Source: Protonemura montana (lineage: Eukaryota > Arthropoda > Insecta > Plecoptera > Nemouridae). From it: a stretch of DNA of 64,000 nucleotides. The position numbers were made by a program, and so were the translations under genes. Of the stretch, positions 11,963-23,165 are shown one piece after another (position 1 is the first letter of the stretch; each line of letters begins with the position of its first letter). The DNA lies in assembly GCA_947568835.1 (NCBI GenBank), contig OX387609.1, positions 15,518,708-15,582,707 on the forward strand, written 5' to 3'. A model generated the notes under the pieces. It was given only the letters and a program-made list of their open reading frames with translations, was not told the DNA's origin and made no database searches.

Positions 11963-12564
11963 ACATCCGTTCAAAGGCAGGACACAGAAGCTTTTGTTTA
12001 CGAACTCTTTAAACAAACCGTCGCGAAAATAACTGCCAGTCGTTTATAATGTCGGCCATAATGTTGGCAACACCCGCACGAAGTGACGGCTCGTAAATTT
12101 AACCAATCGTTAACCCTTTGTGTTGCGTTACCATGGTACCTAACGCAGAGATATCCAGCATGCCGGTCAAACTAGGAGATTCCAATCCATGGCATGTGAC
12201 TTCTTCTGCTTGGAGGTCGCTTGAATAGAGCGCCCTCTAGCGGTATGCCTTGTCATGCCATGCCATGTCACTCTGCCCAGTGCAAGAATAGGTGCGCCGA
12301 GCCGCGCGTTCGACCTGCTGTGCCCGAAATAAAACACCTGGGTCGGTGTTCGCTGCCAACTCTAGGCTCGTCAAACAGTTGGGGTCGGTGCACACCGATA
12401 CATCGCCGTGTGCGTCGTTAAGAACACGAGGGCCGTGATTTCAGGGCGACTTTCAAGCGACTTGCGCCCTTAACGTCGCGTGTGGTCAACAATGACAAGG
12501 GTTTAGTGCTTGTGTCACGTGTGTTCCTACCTGTACCGAGTCCAGGTGGCCGTGGGTTTTTGTT
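11963..12564 (+). promoter_or_regulatory. Upstream region of the long acidic ORF
   Basis: This 600-bp single-copy-looking stretch lies immediately upstream of the start at 12565. GC content rises towards the ATG, and a CACGTG E-box lies near 12518 (tgtcacgtgtgt context). It probably holds the 5' UTR or an upstream intron. No TATA box is obvious. The assignment rests on position only. Confidence 0.3.
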
Positions 12565-15534
12565 ATGGGGCTGCTTCTGTCTATTCTCGTCGTCTGTGTC
12601 GGCGTCTTAGAGGCAGTGTCTTGCTTCCGTCACATCCAACATGGCTACCTGCCGTTCTGGATGCCACGTGCTCGCCCGAGCTTGCACGAACGTCGCCGGA
12701 GAAAGCCGAGCGACGCGAGTTCCTCTTCGGATGACGAGCTGTCGCTGTTGATGGGTAATGACGTCATGTTGTCGCCGCCGCGGGCCGAGCCGCACTACGG
12801 GCTGACACCGATATTGGCCGAACATCGCCGAAACACCCCGATCTTGCACGAGGAGGACGAGGACAAGTATGACGCTGGTTTGATCGATTATTGCCATGGC
12901 AACCGCTCTTCGGAAGTAATCGAGCGTTTCCGTCCGATTTCCCCGACAGACTCGAGACAAGATGGCGCTAGCGAGGTGGGCGTGGCTTCGGACACGCTCG
13001 GCTCGCCTCGGGACGCGGCGGAAACACACGAACGCAGCGAGTCCGAGGTGACCTTGGAAGGTGACCTTGACCTTGACGCCGAGTCTGACGTAAAGCCATC
13101 TCATTTTGAAGCTTTAGTAGAACCAGTAGAACCAGTAGAACGTCTAGAACCGCTAGAACTGCTAGAACCGCTGGAACCGCTGGAACCGCTGGAACCGCTG
13201 GAACCGCTAGATACGACGGCAGCGCTAGAAGTAGACGTGCCAATTTCTGAAACTATGACAGTCACGACCAAACAAACAAACGAAACAAACGAAACAAACG
13301 AACCGACTTCTCCGGAAGAACCTGCTAAACGCCCCGAGTTCGACGGGCCGCCGTCACGACCCTCCACCCCGTCCACCCCCCGCAAGGTCAGGGCCGACAT
13401 CAGCTGGCCCGTATCACATCCTGACGCTCCCGTCATAAAACGCCTCTCCTCTGAGCTGGGACGCTCCCTGAGACTCAGTCTGTCCAGGGACGACAGCATC
13501 GACGAGGACCTCCTCGACGCCGACCTCCTCGACGCCGACCTCCTCGACGCCGACCTCGAGCCGTGGCGGACTGAGACGACGTCGCCGTCGCAGAGTCAAG
13601 AAGAGTTAAGCGAGGTTTTGCCGATGAAACCGCAGTCCAAGCCAAGCTTAGATATGTTTTTACAAAGTTTGGAACGGTTGGACAGTTCTTTGGAGGGGAA
13701 CGATGACGAGGACGCCGTCGTTGTTAGCCCGTCAGAGACAAAACCCGAACAGGAAGAACCCTTTCACTTCGATCCACTCCCAATCCCGACCCACATTCCC
13801 AGCATTCCAGTTATTCCAGACCCCGAGGCGTTTGGGTCATTGCCCTTGGACTTCCAAACCGTCGACGATTTCTTCTCGAAGACGGTTGTTGAGGACCCCG
13901 TCGAGCTGTGCACGCCCTACGTCGAGGTCGAGGCCGTGCCGCCGCCGCCGCCGCCGCGGTCCTCCACGCACACCCAAGACGTCGTAACGCCCCGGGGGAG
14001 GGCGATGGTCGACGGGTTCGGTCGGATCGTCGGCGTTGAGACGGACGAGGAGGTGGCGCGTCGTCTGGAGGCGTTGATCGAACCCAGGGGCGTTGAGTCA
14101 GCTTGGAGCGTGGAGAGGGCGTTTGACAGGAAGGTGGTCGACGCCTCGGAGAGGATGGTCTCGCTTCAGGACATCTTCGAACCGGTGTGCAAGAAGACGA
14201 CGGCGTTCTGCGTGTCCGGCGTCCAAGAGGTTGACATTTCCGCCACTGAACCGGAAGTCACTGCCAACAAGATCACTGAACCGGAAGTCACTGCCAACAA
14301 GATCACTGAACCGGAAGTCACTGCCACTAATATCGCCGAACCGGAAGTCACTGTCACCAAGATCACCGAACCGGAAGTCACTGCCACCAAGATCACCGAA
14401 CCGGAAGTCACTGCCAACAAGATCGCCGAACCGGAAGTCACTGCCACCAAGATCACCGAACCGGAAGTGACTGCCACCAAGATCGCCGAACCGGAAGTCG
14501 CTGCCAACAAGATCACCGAACCCAGTGACCTTCAGTCCTACCCTTCAAACGAAGCCGACTTACCGAGTGACGTCACAAAGCCTATTGAATCCGTTGCCAT
14601 GGCAACCCCTCCATGCCCCGCCCACTCAGCAACCCCTCCAAGCCCCGCCCACCCAGCAACCCCTCCAAGCCCCGCCCACCCAGCAACCCCTCCAAGCATT
14701 GAGGTGGCCAGGGCGGAGGATGACGATGACGAGGTCAGGGAGGCGTTGGAGAGCGTCGCACTCGGCAAGGACATCACCTCCAAGGAGTCGAGCATCAAGC
14801 GACGCAAGAGCTACAAGAAACGGAGTCCACGAACATCGACGGAGACCCTCGGAGGCGACGATCACGTGCATGCCAAGGAGCGTAGGCGCGAGCTGACGGC
14901 GTCCAGGGAGGAGGTGGAGGTCGTCCCGAAGTCGGCCGAAGATAACCGAGACGAAGAAGTGACTCTCGAGGAATTCCTCACCAAGCAGTTGGTGAGGAAA
15001 GAGGTCGATGAACTCGCTCCAGCGAAGAATGTCAAGCTGACAGAACTCTCCCCCAGCGAAGAGGTGCGTCTAGCCTACACGTCACCTGACGACCCCGTCG
15101 ACCGTGTCCCAGCTCGAGACGAGTCCTGTTCAACGCCTCCACCCAGCACACATCGCCGCGAGTCGGCCGCGGAGGCGATCTCCAACAACGCCCTCCTGCC
15201 AGTCGAGATTCTTCATGTTGACGTCGGCGCCGTCAAAGAGGCGGCGGTGTTCGCGACGTCCAGCAAGGAGGTGGTCAAGCTGAAACGACCTGCCAGAGCG
15301 GAGTCCTTCGAGGAGGCGTTTGTCGAGGTGAAAAAAGAAGTCGAGGGGAAACCAAGTTGTGATCCGGAAACGGAAGCTGCGGAGCGGAGGTGCACCGATC
15401 CCGGAAGTGGCGATAGCGAATCCGGAAGTGAGCGAATCGAAACGAACCCGAACTTAGTCGTGAAGGAGGAGGATGGTGAAGTGAAACGCCCTACGCAGGC
15501 TTCGAACCCGGCCTTCTGGGTGAGAAACTTCTAG
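12565..15534 (+). CDS. Long acidic, repeat-rich hypothetical protein exon
   Basis: A 989-residue open frame starts at ATG 12565. Residues 1-21 form a hydrophobic signal or anchor segment. The rest is low-complexity and acidic: a Glu-Pro-Leu repeat (about 182-213), a thrice-repeated LLDAD motif (about 315-330), nine or ten copies of TEPEVTANKI-type decapeptides (about 560-650), Pro-Ala-His repeats (about 682-712), and a basic patch KRRKSYKK near 745. Its length, lack of stops and non-repetitive stretches between the repeats support real coding. Near the end, TGG|GTGAGA (donor at 15520) could splice the frame onward in phase 0, leaving only four codons before the stop. It may therefore be a large 5' exon, conceivably of the LIM gene on the same strand. 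I do not recognise a family. Confidence 0.7.
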   Translation: MGLLLSILVVCVGVLEAVSCFRHIQHGYLPFWMPRARPSLHERRRRKPSDASSSSDDELSLLMGNDVMLSPPRAEPHYGLTPILAEHRRNTPILHEEDEDKYDAGLIDYCHGNRSSEVIERFRPISPTDSRQDGASEVGVASDTLGSPRDAAETHERSESEVTLEGDLDLDAESDVKPSHFEALVEPVEPVERLEPLELLEPLEPLEPLEPLEPLDTTAALEVDVPISETMTVTTKQTNETNETNEPTSPEEPAKRPEFDGPPSRPSTPSTPRKVRADISWPVSHPDAPVIKRLSSELGRSLRLSLSRDDSIDEDLLDADLLDADLLDADLEPWRTETTSPSQSQEELSEVLPMKPQSKPSLDMFLQSLERLDSSLEGNDDEDAVVVSPSETKPEQEEPFHFDPLPIPTHIPSIPVIPDPEAFGSLPLDFQTVDDFFSKTVVEDPVELCTPYVEVEAVPPPPPPRSSTHTQDVVTPRGRAMVDGFGRIVGVETDEEVARRLEALIEPRGVESAWSVERAFDRKVVDASERMVSLQDIFEPVCKKTTAFCVSGVQEVDISATEPEVTANKITEPEVTANKITEPEVTATNIAEPEVTVTKITEPEVTATKITEPEVTANKIAEPEVTATKITEPEVTATKIAEPEVAANKITEPSDLQSYPSNEADLPSDVTKPIESVAMATPPCPAHSATPPSPAHPATPPSPAHPATPPSIEVARAEDDDDEVREALESVALGKDITSKESSIKRRKSYKKRSPRTSTETLGGDDHVHAKERRRELTASREEVEVVPKSAEDNRDEEVTLEEFLTKQLVRKEVDELAPAKNVKLTELSPSEEVRLAYTSPDDPVDRVPARDESCSTPPPSTHRRESAAEAISNNALLPVEILHVDVGAVKEAAVFATSSKEVVKLKRPARAESFEEAFVEVKKEVEGKPSCDPETEAAERRCTDPGSGDSESGSERIETNPNLVVKEEDGEVKRPTQASNPAFWVRNF

Positions 15535-15548
15535 AAGTTGGTAGCACT

Positions 15549-15970
15549 GTTGAGTGCAGGTTCTAGGTAGAGAAACAACGTCAATGTTTCAGTCTCTGCG
15601 TGAAAGATGGCCGCCAAATGACTACCTTACCGACAAAAATGCAGAGTACCGGAACATTGCGTTAAGTGGAGCCACTGTCGTATGAATTTTAATTTCGATA
15701 TTTCTCGTAGGTTAACTCGCTTTTGAGACTTTTCATGCTTAAAAAATCTCCATCAATGTTTACCTCAACGATTGATAAACACATAACGATATTAAAAAGT
15801 GAGTAAGCTGACGAGAAATATCGAAATTAAATTTCATACGACAGTGGCTCCACTTAACGTGATGTTCCGGTACTCTGCATTTTTGTCGGTAAGGTAGTCA
15901 TTTGGCGGCCATCTTTCACGCAGAGACTGTAACATTAACGTTGTTTCTCTACCTATAACCTATACTCAAC
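15549..15970. mobile_element. Foldback MITE, copy 1
   Basis: A 422-bp near-perfect inverted repeat with ends GTTGAGTGcaggttctagg and its complement. The arms carry agatggccgccaaatgacta and atttcgatatttctcg, with a short loop around 15750-15790. It lies 14 bp beyond the stop of the long ORF, so it sits in a 3' UTR or intron. The same element recurs at 35129-35390 and 54037-54459. No transposase is present. Confidence 0.88.
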
Positions 15971-16786
15971 GCTGAAACTGACACAAAATCATGGGCTGCT
16001 TTATGTTTTATCTTGGAATTAGAGTCTCGCCTCGGGCGGCCATTTTGTTAGTGACAAGCTTAAAATGGCCGCGATCACACAAACATTCTTACAACGTTCA
16101 GCCATTGGTCAGCGCCGTGTGTTCGGCCATTTTAATAGGCGTTACTTTCTCTGCTCATGCTTACAAAATGGCGGTCGCTCGAGGTCAGATTTTAGTTCCG
16201 TTAAAGTTGGCGCAACTGTCAGTAACTGACACCTGACTCGTCATTCTGGTAAACTCACCAAGTTTTAGGTTTGTTTTTTATTAATTTTTAGTCACAAAGA
16301 ATTTTTGTTTCAATCGACTTTTTGTTTTCAACAACTGTCACGTTTTGTTAAATTGTGCAAAGTTCACATTTTTTAATTTTTCTTTTCATTTCTGCACACG
16401 AATTGTTGAGTTTTTTTGTTATGAAAATATTGGTGACTGTGTTTTTCTTTGACAGACAACAGAATATACAAGTTTTGTTTTGTACGTCACGACTCACGGT
16501 GCATGGAGTGTTTTCAGAGTGAAATTAACCCACAGTTTTCACATCGAATTAAAACATTCTACAAAATGAATTGTTTTGTCTTTTTGTGATTTTACTTTTT
16601 GCCAACCTTTGTCGACCACTCGATTCAAATGTTCCCGCCAAAACGAGCGACATTCAAACGGTTTGACAGCTATTCAAGGTCACGCTAAGCTAGCAGCTGT
16701 CAAACAAAATGTCGGCATTAATTCCTGTCCAGGCATAAAACACTGGAGGGACGCCACTGAAAACAATTACCATCTCGGTTTATTAG
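15971..16786. other. Unique region, no gene supported
   Basis: The left part has several ATGGC(C/G)GC-type motifs on both strands, which resemble YY1 sites. The right part is T-rich. Open frames at 15991 and 16576 show no protein-like features. Confidence 0.35.
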
Positions 16787-17007
16787 AAAAACTATTTCAA
16801 CTGGGTTTTGAATGCTAAGTAAAGGGCTACTAAATTTCCCAACGTTTCGCAACATAAACTAGTTACTTCTTCAAGGCTCAAACCTCTGAAGAAGTAACTA
16901 GTATATGTTACGAAACGTCGGGAACTTTAGTAGCCCTTTACTTAGCATTCAAAACCTAGTTCAAATAGTTTTTTTAAAAACTTGTGCTAAGGATAAATCA
17001 AGTAGAC
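16787..17007. mobile_element. Foldback repeat, 16787 family
   Basis: The arms at 16787-16872 and 16888-16975 are inverted repeats sharing gaatgctaagtaaagggcta and gaagaagtaactagt. The right arm plus its flank (cttgtgctaaggataaatca) is found again as a single half-copy at 32469-32586. It is a non-coding, MITE-like dispersed element of unknown superfamily. Confidence 0.75.
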
Positions 17008-17072
17008 ATGAGTCTTAAAACCATTAAAAACCATCTCGGTTTCATCCTGGAAAAATATCTGCCAAAACATGA

Positions 17073-18362
17073 ATTTGTGGTGTTAAACGACGCACTTTTT
17101 TGACATCTGGTCATGCGGCACTAGTCTAATGGCGTCGGTGAATGAGTGGATGATGATGAGGATGATGATGAACCTAACCTAGCCTAGAAGAGAGGAGGGG
17201 AAACCTGGTGCCGGCACGTAGCCTACTCCTGTCGAAGAGCACCAAGGGGACCACCGGCTTAACGTCCCTTCCGAAGGACGGTACAACGCGAACAACAGGA
17301 TTCCTCCACAAATCCATGCTGTCGAGAGGTTGATAAGCAAGGCGAGTGAAGTTGCTGTACTAACTTTCATCCCTCCAACCTCTCTCCCGAACAGAACTGG
17401 TCATGTGTATGATGGTCACCCATCCAATACCTGACCCAGCACAGTGTTGCTTAACTTTCATCCCTCCAACCTCTCTCCCAAACAGAACTGGTCATGTGTA
17501 TGATGGTCACCCATCCAATACCTGACCCAGCGCAGTGTTGCTTAACTTTCATCCCTCCAACCTCTCTCCCGAACAGAACTGGTCATATGTATGATGGTCA
17601 CCCATCTAATACCTGACTCAGCGCAGTGTTGCTTAACTTTCATCCCTCCAACCTCTCTACCGAACAGAACTGGTTATGTGTATGATGGTCACCCATCCAA
17701 TACCTGACTCAGCGCAGTGTTGCTTAACTTTCATCCCTCCAACCTCTCTCCCGAACAGAACTGGTCATGTGTATGATGGTCACCCATCCAATACCTGACT
17801 CAGCGCAGTGTTGCTTAACTTTAATCCCTCCAACCTTCCTCCCAAACAGAACTGGTCATGTGTATGATGATCACCCATCCAATACCTGACCCAGCGCAGT
17901 GTTGCTTAACTTTCATCCCTCCAACCTCTCTCCCGAACAGAACTGGTCATGTGTATGATGGTCACCAGCCAATACCTGACCCAGCGCAGTGTTGCTAAAC
18001 TTTCATCCCTTCAACCTCTCTCCCGAACAGAACTGGTCATGTGTATGATGGTCACCAGCCAATACCTGACCCAGCGCAGTGTTGCTTAACTTTCATCCCT
18101 CCAACCTCTCTCCCAAACAGAACTGGTCATGTGTATGATGATCACCCATCCAATACCTGACCCAGCGCAGTGTTGCTTAACTTTCATCCCTCCAACCTCT
18201 CTCCCGAACAGAACTGGTCATGTGTATAATGGTCACCAGCCAATACCTGACCCAGCGCAGTGTTGCTTAACTTTCATCCCTCCAACCTCTCTCCCAAACA
18301 GAACTGGTCATGTGTATGATGGTCACCCATCCAATACCTGACCCAGCGCAGTGTTGCTTAAT
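17073..18362 (-). mobile_element. 5S-derived SINE with 91-bp array
   Basis: On the - strand: tail (17073-17160), body (17161-17370), then about 11 copies of the 91-bp unit (17371-18362). The outer 5S head is missing. Individual units vary at tgactcagcg/tgacccagcg and at a 2-bp deletion (gtcaccagcc). Confidence 0.9.
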
Positions 18363-18802
18363 TTTAATTTAAAAAAAATGCTACACCAATATGGCTGCCA
18401 TTAACGGGTTTCTATGGCGACAAGAGAGTCTGAAAGAGGAGGGGGATTTATAACCTCCCCCCCTCCCTTCATCCTTCAAAGGTCACCGAGCTCGTGAAAC
18501 AATAAAACTACGATCCAGACACCTGACATTTCTAAAGCCACCTGGAATTTGTGACCCAAATCACGCTGCACCAACCTTGACTCCTCCCCCTACAAACTGA
18601 CGTCACGGACTGTGTCGGTCACCCACCCGCTGAGTGGACCAACACATTGTTGCTTAACTTGAAGGTTCACAAGATTATTAGACGGTCTCGGGGCTCAAAC
18701 TGGCCGTTGTCTTCGATTGCACAAAAACAGTCAAAATGGCCGACCTTCCAGATTTTAGCTCGGAGTTGTTTTATTTCAATTTTGAAGCTCAAAGCTTGAA
18801 TT
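18363..18802. other. Spacer with decayed 5S-like fragment
   Basis: Mostly unique sequence. Around 18618-18651 a decayed 5S-SINE fragment is visible on the - strand (ttgttgcttaacttg). No gene is seen. Confidence 0.45.
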
Positions 18803-19140
18803 TTTTATTATTAACAACACTAAAACCGTCTCAAAAATTGATGCCCAAACGGGGACTCAAACCCCGATCTCCACCTATCGCGGGTGTTGCTCTAACCAAT
18901 TGAGCTACTTGGACACTGGCTTCTTGAGACGATTTTAGTGTATTTGATGAGAATGACAGTTCTCCAAGGAGTAGAACCAAGAGGCTGTGAATACTCACAG
19001 TCACTCTGATTCTAGTGACGCTATATCACGTCACAACCTGTCAATCTCGAATAACTCCAATTTGACGTTAAATGTGTTTTATTTATTTGAAATCTGATTT
19101 AAAATTGCAAACGCTTGCAATGCGCAGGGTATTTTATTTG
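18803..19140 (-). mobile_element. tRNA-derived SINE, single head unit
   Basis: A - strand copy without tandem expansion: tail, T-arm and B box (ggggactcaaaccccgatct on +), one tRNA-like unit ending gagctacttggac, then body and terminal quasi-palindrome (attgcaaacgcttgcaat). It shows the unexpanded order for this family: terminal sequence, body, head, tail. Confidence 0.85.
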
Positions 19141-19142
19141 TA

Positions 19143-19298
19143 TGTCCAAGTAGCTCAATTGGTTAGAGCAACATCTGTGACAGGTGGAGATCGGGATTCG
19201 AGTCCCTGTTTGGGCATTAATTCTTGAGACGGTTATAGTGTTGATAATAATAAAATACCCCGCGCATTGCAAGCGTTTGCAATTTAAATAAGATTGCA
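19143..19298 (+). mobile_element. tRNA-derived SINE, + copy abutting
   Basis: Head, T-arm and tail of the same family in + orientation, adjoining the preceding - copy. The A box (tagctcaattggttagagc) and B box (gattcgagtcc) are both kept, followed by gagacggttatagtgttg and the quasi-palindrome. No body precedes it. Confidence 0.85.
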
Positions 19299-19969
19299 TC
19301 AAAATATTCTCAAAGCTTTCGGATTTATCCTCAACATGACTCCCAGACGTTCGAGGACGGTAGGAATACACCCGGTGCTGACTCCGTGAATTCATTCGTT
19401 ACCATGGATATTAATCAGCTGTTTAACACGTGTTTGTTGAAGTAATGACGTTGAACACGAAGGGGTGCGTCTGGGGCGTGGACAGGAACTGGGTCATCAA
19501 GGGGGGGGGGGGGGGGGCGTTTAGACACCTCGAGGCCGACTCCGGGAAATGACGGTCTTGAACTTTGAAAGGCGAGCTTCGTGCCTCGAAGGGTGTCTAC
19601 CAGAATCGGCCTTGGCACTTTCCATGAAATGGACTGTAAGGGGATGAGAGGTGGACCCAGGGGGCCGTGGGTTCGCTCCTCCTATTAATAGACGAGGAAC
19701 GCCATGACTCACGTGGCTTGCTGTTCAAATAAATATCTTTTCTAAGCGAGGATGAACTCGGTGACGATGAAACACATAGAAACGGGCTGATTTTGTTTAG
19801 TCTTTCCGTCTCTTTCCTATTTTCATTCTATTTTCAAGTATTCTACAAAATGTCTTTCCATTTTGCGGCTCTTTCTCTCATAACCGCTTCTACTTCCTCC
19901 GCTCATCTTTGTATTCGTCGTCCACCCAGACTTGACTTGTCACAGAAAACATTCTACAGTTAAAAAGAT
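19299..19969. other. Unique region with poly-G tract
   Basis: A poly-G run lies at about 19501-19517. Other sequence is single-copy-looking. Open frames on the - strand at 19415-19712 read through the G tract and look spurious. Confidence 0.4.
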
Positions 19970-20866
19970 TTATTATTATTTGTGGTGTTTAACGACGCAC
20001 TGTTTTGACATCTGGTCATGCGCCACTGGTCTAATGGCGTCGGTGAATGAGTGGATGATGATGATGATGATGATGAACCTAACCTAGCCTAGAAGGGAGG
20101 AGGGGAAACCCGGTGCCGGCACGTAGCCTACTCCTGTCGAAGAGCACCAAGGGGACCACCGGCTTAACGTCCCTTCCGAAGGACGGTACAACGCGAACAA
20201 CAGGATTCCTCCACAAATCCATGCTGTCGAGAGGTTGATAAGCAAGGCGAGTGAAGTTGCTGTACTAACTTTCATCCCTTCAACCTCTCTCCCGAACAGA
20301 ACTGGTCATGTGTATGATGGTCACCCATACAATACCTGACCCAGCGCCGTGTTGCTTAACTTTTATCCCTCCAACCTCTCTCCCAAACAGAACTGGTCAT
20401 GTGTATGATGGTCACCCATCCAATACCTGACCCAGCGCAGTGTTGCTTAACTTTTATCCCTCCAACCTCTCTCCCGAACAGAACTGGTCATGTGTATGAT
20501 GGTCATCCATCCAATACCTGACCCAGCGCAGTGTTGCTTAGCTTTCATCCCTTCAACCTCTCTCCCGAACAGAACTGATCATGTGTATGATGATCACCCA
20601 TCCAATACCTGACCCAGCGCAGTGTTGCTTAACTTTCATCCCTCCAACCTCTCTCCCGAACAGAACTGGTCATGTGTATGATGGTCACCCATCCAATACC
20701 TGACCCAGCGCAGTGTTGCTTAACTTTCATCCCTCCAACCTCTCTCCCGAACAGAACTGGTCATGTGTATGATGGTCACCCATCCAATACCTGACCAAGC
20801 GCAGTGTTGCTTAACTTCGGTGATCTAACGAGAACCGGTGTTTCCAACACGCCAAACCGTTCGGTA
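19970..20866 (-). mobile_element. Full-length 5S-derived SINE with 91-bp array
   Basis: All parts are present on the - strand: (TTA)n tail, body, about six 91-bp units (20275-20815) and the outer head, which reads ccgaacggtttggcgtgttg on - and continues into the 5S segment. This shows that the amplified unit begins inside the 5S sequence, not at its outer edge. Confidence 0.92.
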
Positions 20867-20897
20867 GTTGAAAAGATTACTAGACTGGAAAATGTAT

Positions 20898-20962
20898 TGT
20901 CGAACCGGGATACGAACCCGGGACCTCCCTATTGCCGGTCTACCAACTGTGCTATCCGGGCA
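20898..20962 (-). tRNA. tRNA-like sequence or tRNA pseudogene
   Basis: On the - strand a 65-base tRNA-like sequence has a D-arm-like tagcacagttggtag, a perfect 5-bp T-stem (ccggg, loop ttcgtat, cccgg) and a B box. The anticodon arm is too short and the acceptor pairing is partial, so it is not a working tRNA. It lies just upstream, in the same direction, of the 5S-SINE ending at 20866. It could be a decayed third SINE head. Confidence 0.55.
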
Positions 20963-21185
20963 AACATATTCCTGCTTTCATCGGGTGGGTGGGATGAAGG
21001 TTCCTCTCAAGGGAGAAGAGACCGAGGTGACTCGTATGAACGAGTTTTTAACAACTCCATAATGAGATGCTAATTCAACGGCCACATGGACAAAATGGTT
21101 TGTCACTTTAACTCGAAGCCCGTTTTTATCTCAAAAGATTGACGGTCGTTGCAGGTTTTTGCTTTTTCTTTCATTTCCACGCAGA

Positions 21186-23142
21186 AGCTGAAACCAGCAA
21201 GCGATGGATGGGAGGGAAGCTGGAACCAGCAAGCGGTGGATGGGAGGGAAGCTGGAACCAGCAAGCGGTGGATGAAACCAGCAAGCGGTGGATGGGAGGG
21301 AAGCTGAAACCAGCAAGCGGTGGATGGGAGGGAAGCTGAAACCAGCAAGCGGTGGATGGGAGGGAAGCTGGAACCAGCAAGCGGTGGATGGGAGGGGAGC
21401 TGAAACCAGCAAGCGGTGGATGGGAGGGAAGCTGAAACCAGCAAGCGGTGGATGGGAGGGAAGCTGAAACCAGCAAGCGGTGGTTGGGAGGGAAGCTGAA
21501 ACCAGCAAGCGGTGGATGGGAGGTAGCTGAAACCAGCAAGCGGTGGATGGGAGGGAAGCTGAAACCAGCAAGCGGTGGATGGGAGGGAAGCTGAAACCAG
21601 CAAGCGATGGATGGGAGGGGAGCTGAAACCAGCAAGCGGTGGATGGGAGGGAAGCTGGAACCAGCAAGCGGTGGATGGGAGGGAAGCTGAAACCAGCAAG
21701 CGGTGGATAGGAGGGGAGCTGAAACCAGCAAGCGGTGGATGGGAGGGAAGCTGAAACCAGCAAGCGGTGGATGGGAGGGAAGCTGAAACCAGCAAGCGGT
21801 GGATGGGAGGGAAGCTGGAACCAGCAAGCGGTGGATGGGAGGGGAGCTGAAACCAGCAAGCGGTGGATGGGAGGGAAGCTGAAACCAGCAAGCGGTGGAT
21901 GGGAGGGAAGCTGAAACCAGCAAGCGGTGGTTGGGAGGGAAGCTGAAACCAGCAAGCGGTGGATGGGAGGTAGCTGAAACCAGCAAGCGGTGGATGGGAG
22001 GGAAGCTGAAACCAGCAAGCGGTGGATGGGAGGGAAGCTGAAACCAGCAAGCGATGGATGGGAGGGGAGCTGAAACCAGCAAGCGGTGGATGGGAGGGAA
22101 GCTGGATCCAGCAAGCGGTGGATGGGAGGGAAGCTGAAACCAGCAAGCGGTGGATAGGAGGGGAGCTGAAACCAGCAAGCGGTGGATGGGAGGGAGCTGA
22201 AACCAGCAAGCGGTGGATGGGAGGGAAGCTGAAACCAGCAAGCGGTGGATGGGAGGGAAGCTGGAACCAGCAAGCGGTGGATGGGAGGGAAGCTGAAACC
22301 AGCAAGCGGTGGATGGGAGGGGAGCTGAAACCAGCAAGCGGTGGATGGGAGGGAGCTGAAACCAGCAAGCGGTGGATGGGAGGGAAGCTGAAACCAGCAA
22401 GCGGTGGATGGGAGGGAAGCTGAAACCAGCAAGCGATGGATGGGAGGGGAGCTGAAACCAGCAAGCGGTGGATGGGAGGGAAGCTGGAACCAGCAAGCGG
22501 TGGATGGGAGGGAAGCTGAAACCAGCAAGCGGTGGATGGGAGGGAAGCTGGAACCAGCAAGCGGTGGATGGGAGGGAAGCTGAAACCAGCAAGCGATGGA
22601 AGGGAGGGGAGCTGAAACCAGCAAGCGGTGGATGGGAGGGAAGCTGGAACCAGCAAGCGGTGGATGAAAGGGAAGCTGAAACCAGCAAGCGATGGATGGG
22701 AGGGGAGCTGAAACCAGCAAGCGAAGGATGGGAGGGAAGCTGAAACCAGCAAGCGGTGGATGGGAGGGAAGCTGAAACCAGCAAGCGGTGGATGGGAGGG
22801 AAGCTGAAACCAGCAAGCGGTGGATGGGAGGGAAGCTGAAACCAGCAAGCGGTGGATGGGAGGAAGCTGAAACCAGCAAGCGATGGATGGGAGGGAAGCT
22901 GAAACCAGCAAGCGGTGGATGGGAGGGAAGCTGAAACCAGCAAGCGGTGGATGGGAGGGAGGCTGAAACCAGCAAGCGGTGGATGGGAGGGAAGCTGAAA
23001 CCAGCAAGCGGTGGATGGGAGGGAAGCTGAAACCAGCAAGCGGTGGATGGGAGGGAGCTGAAACCAGCAAGCGGTGGATGGGAGGGAAGCTGAAACCAGC
23101 AAGCGATGGATGGGAGGGAGCTGAAACCAGCAAGCGATGGAT
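21186..23142. repeat. 32-bp minisatellite
   Basis: About 61 copies of a 32-bp unit (aagcggtggatgggagggaa, then gctgaaaccagc), with 31- and 29-bp variants. A distinctive aggtagctga variant occurs at 21521 and again at 21968, 447 bp apart with matching neighbours, showing a block duplication of about 14 units. All three - frames are open for nearly 2 kb because the unit lacks stops. These are not genes. Confidence 0.95.
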
Positions 23143-23165
23143 GGGTCGAGACTGGACTGGATTTA

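Noticed and set aside
21103-23133. Three overlapping minus-strand open frames of 614-676 residues
   Set aside because: They are the three readings of one stop-free 32-bp unit; no start context, exon flanks or non-repeat protein sequence.
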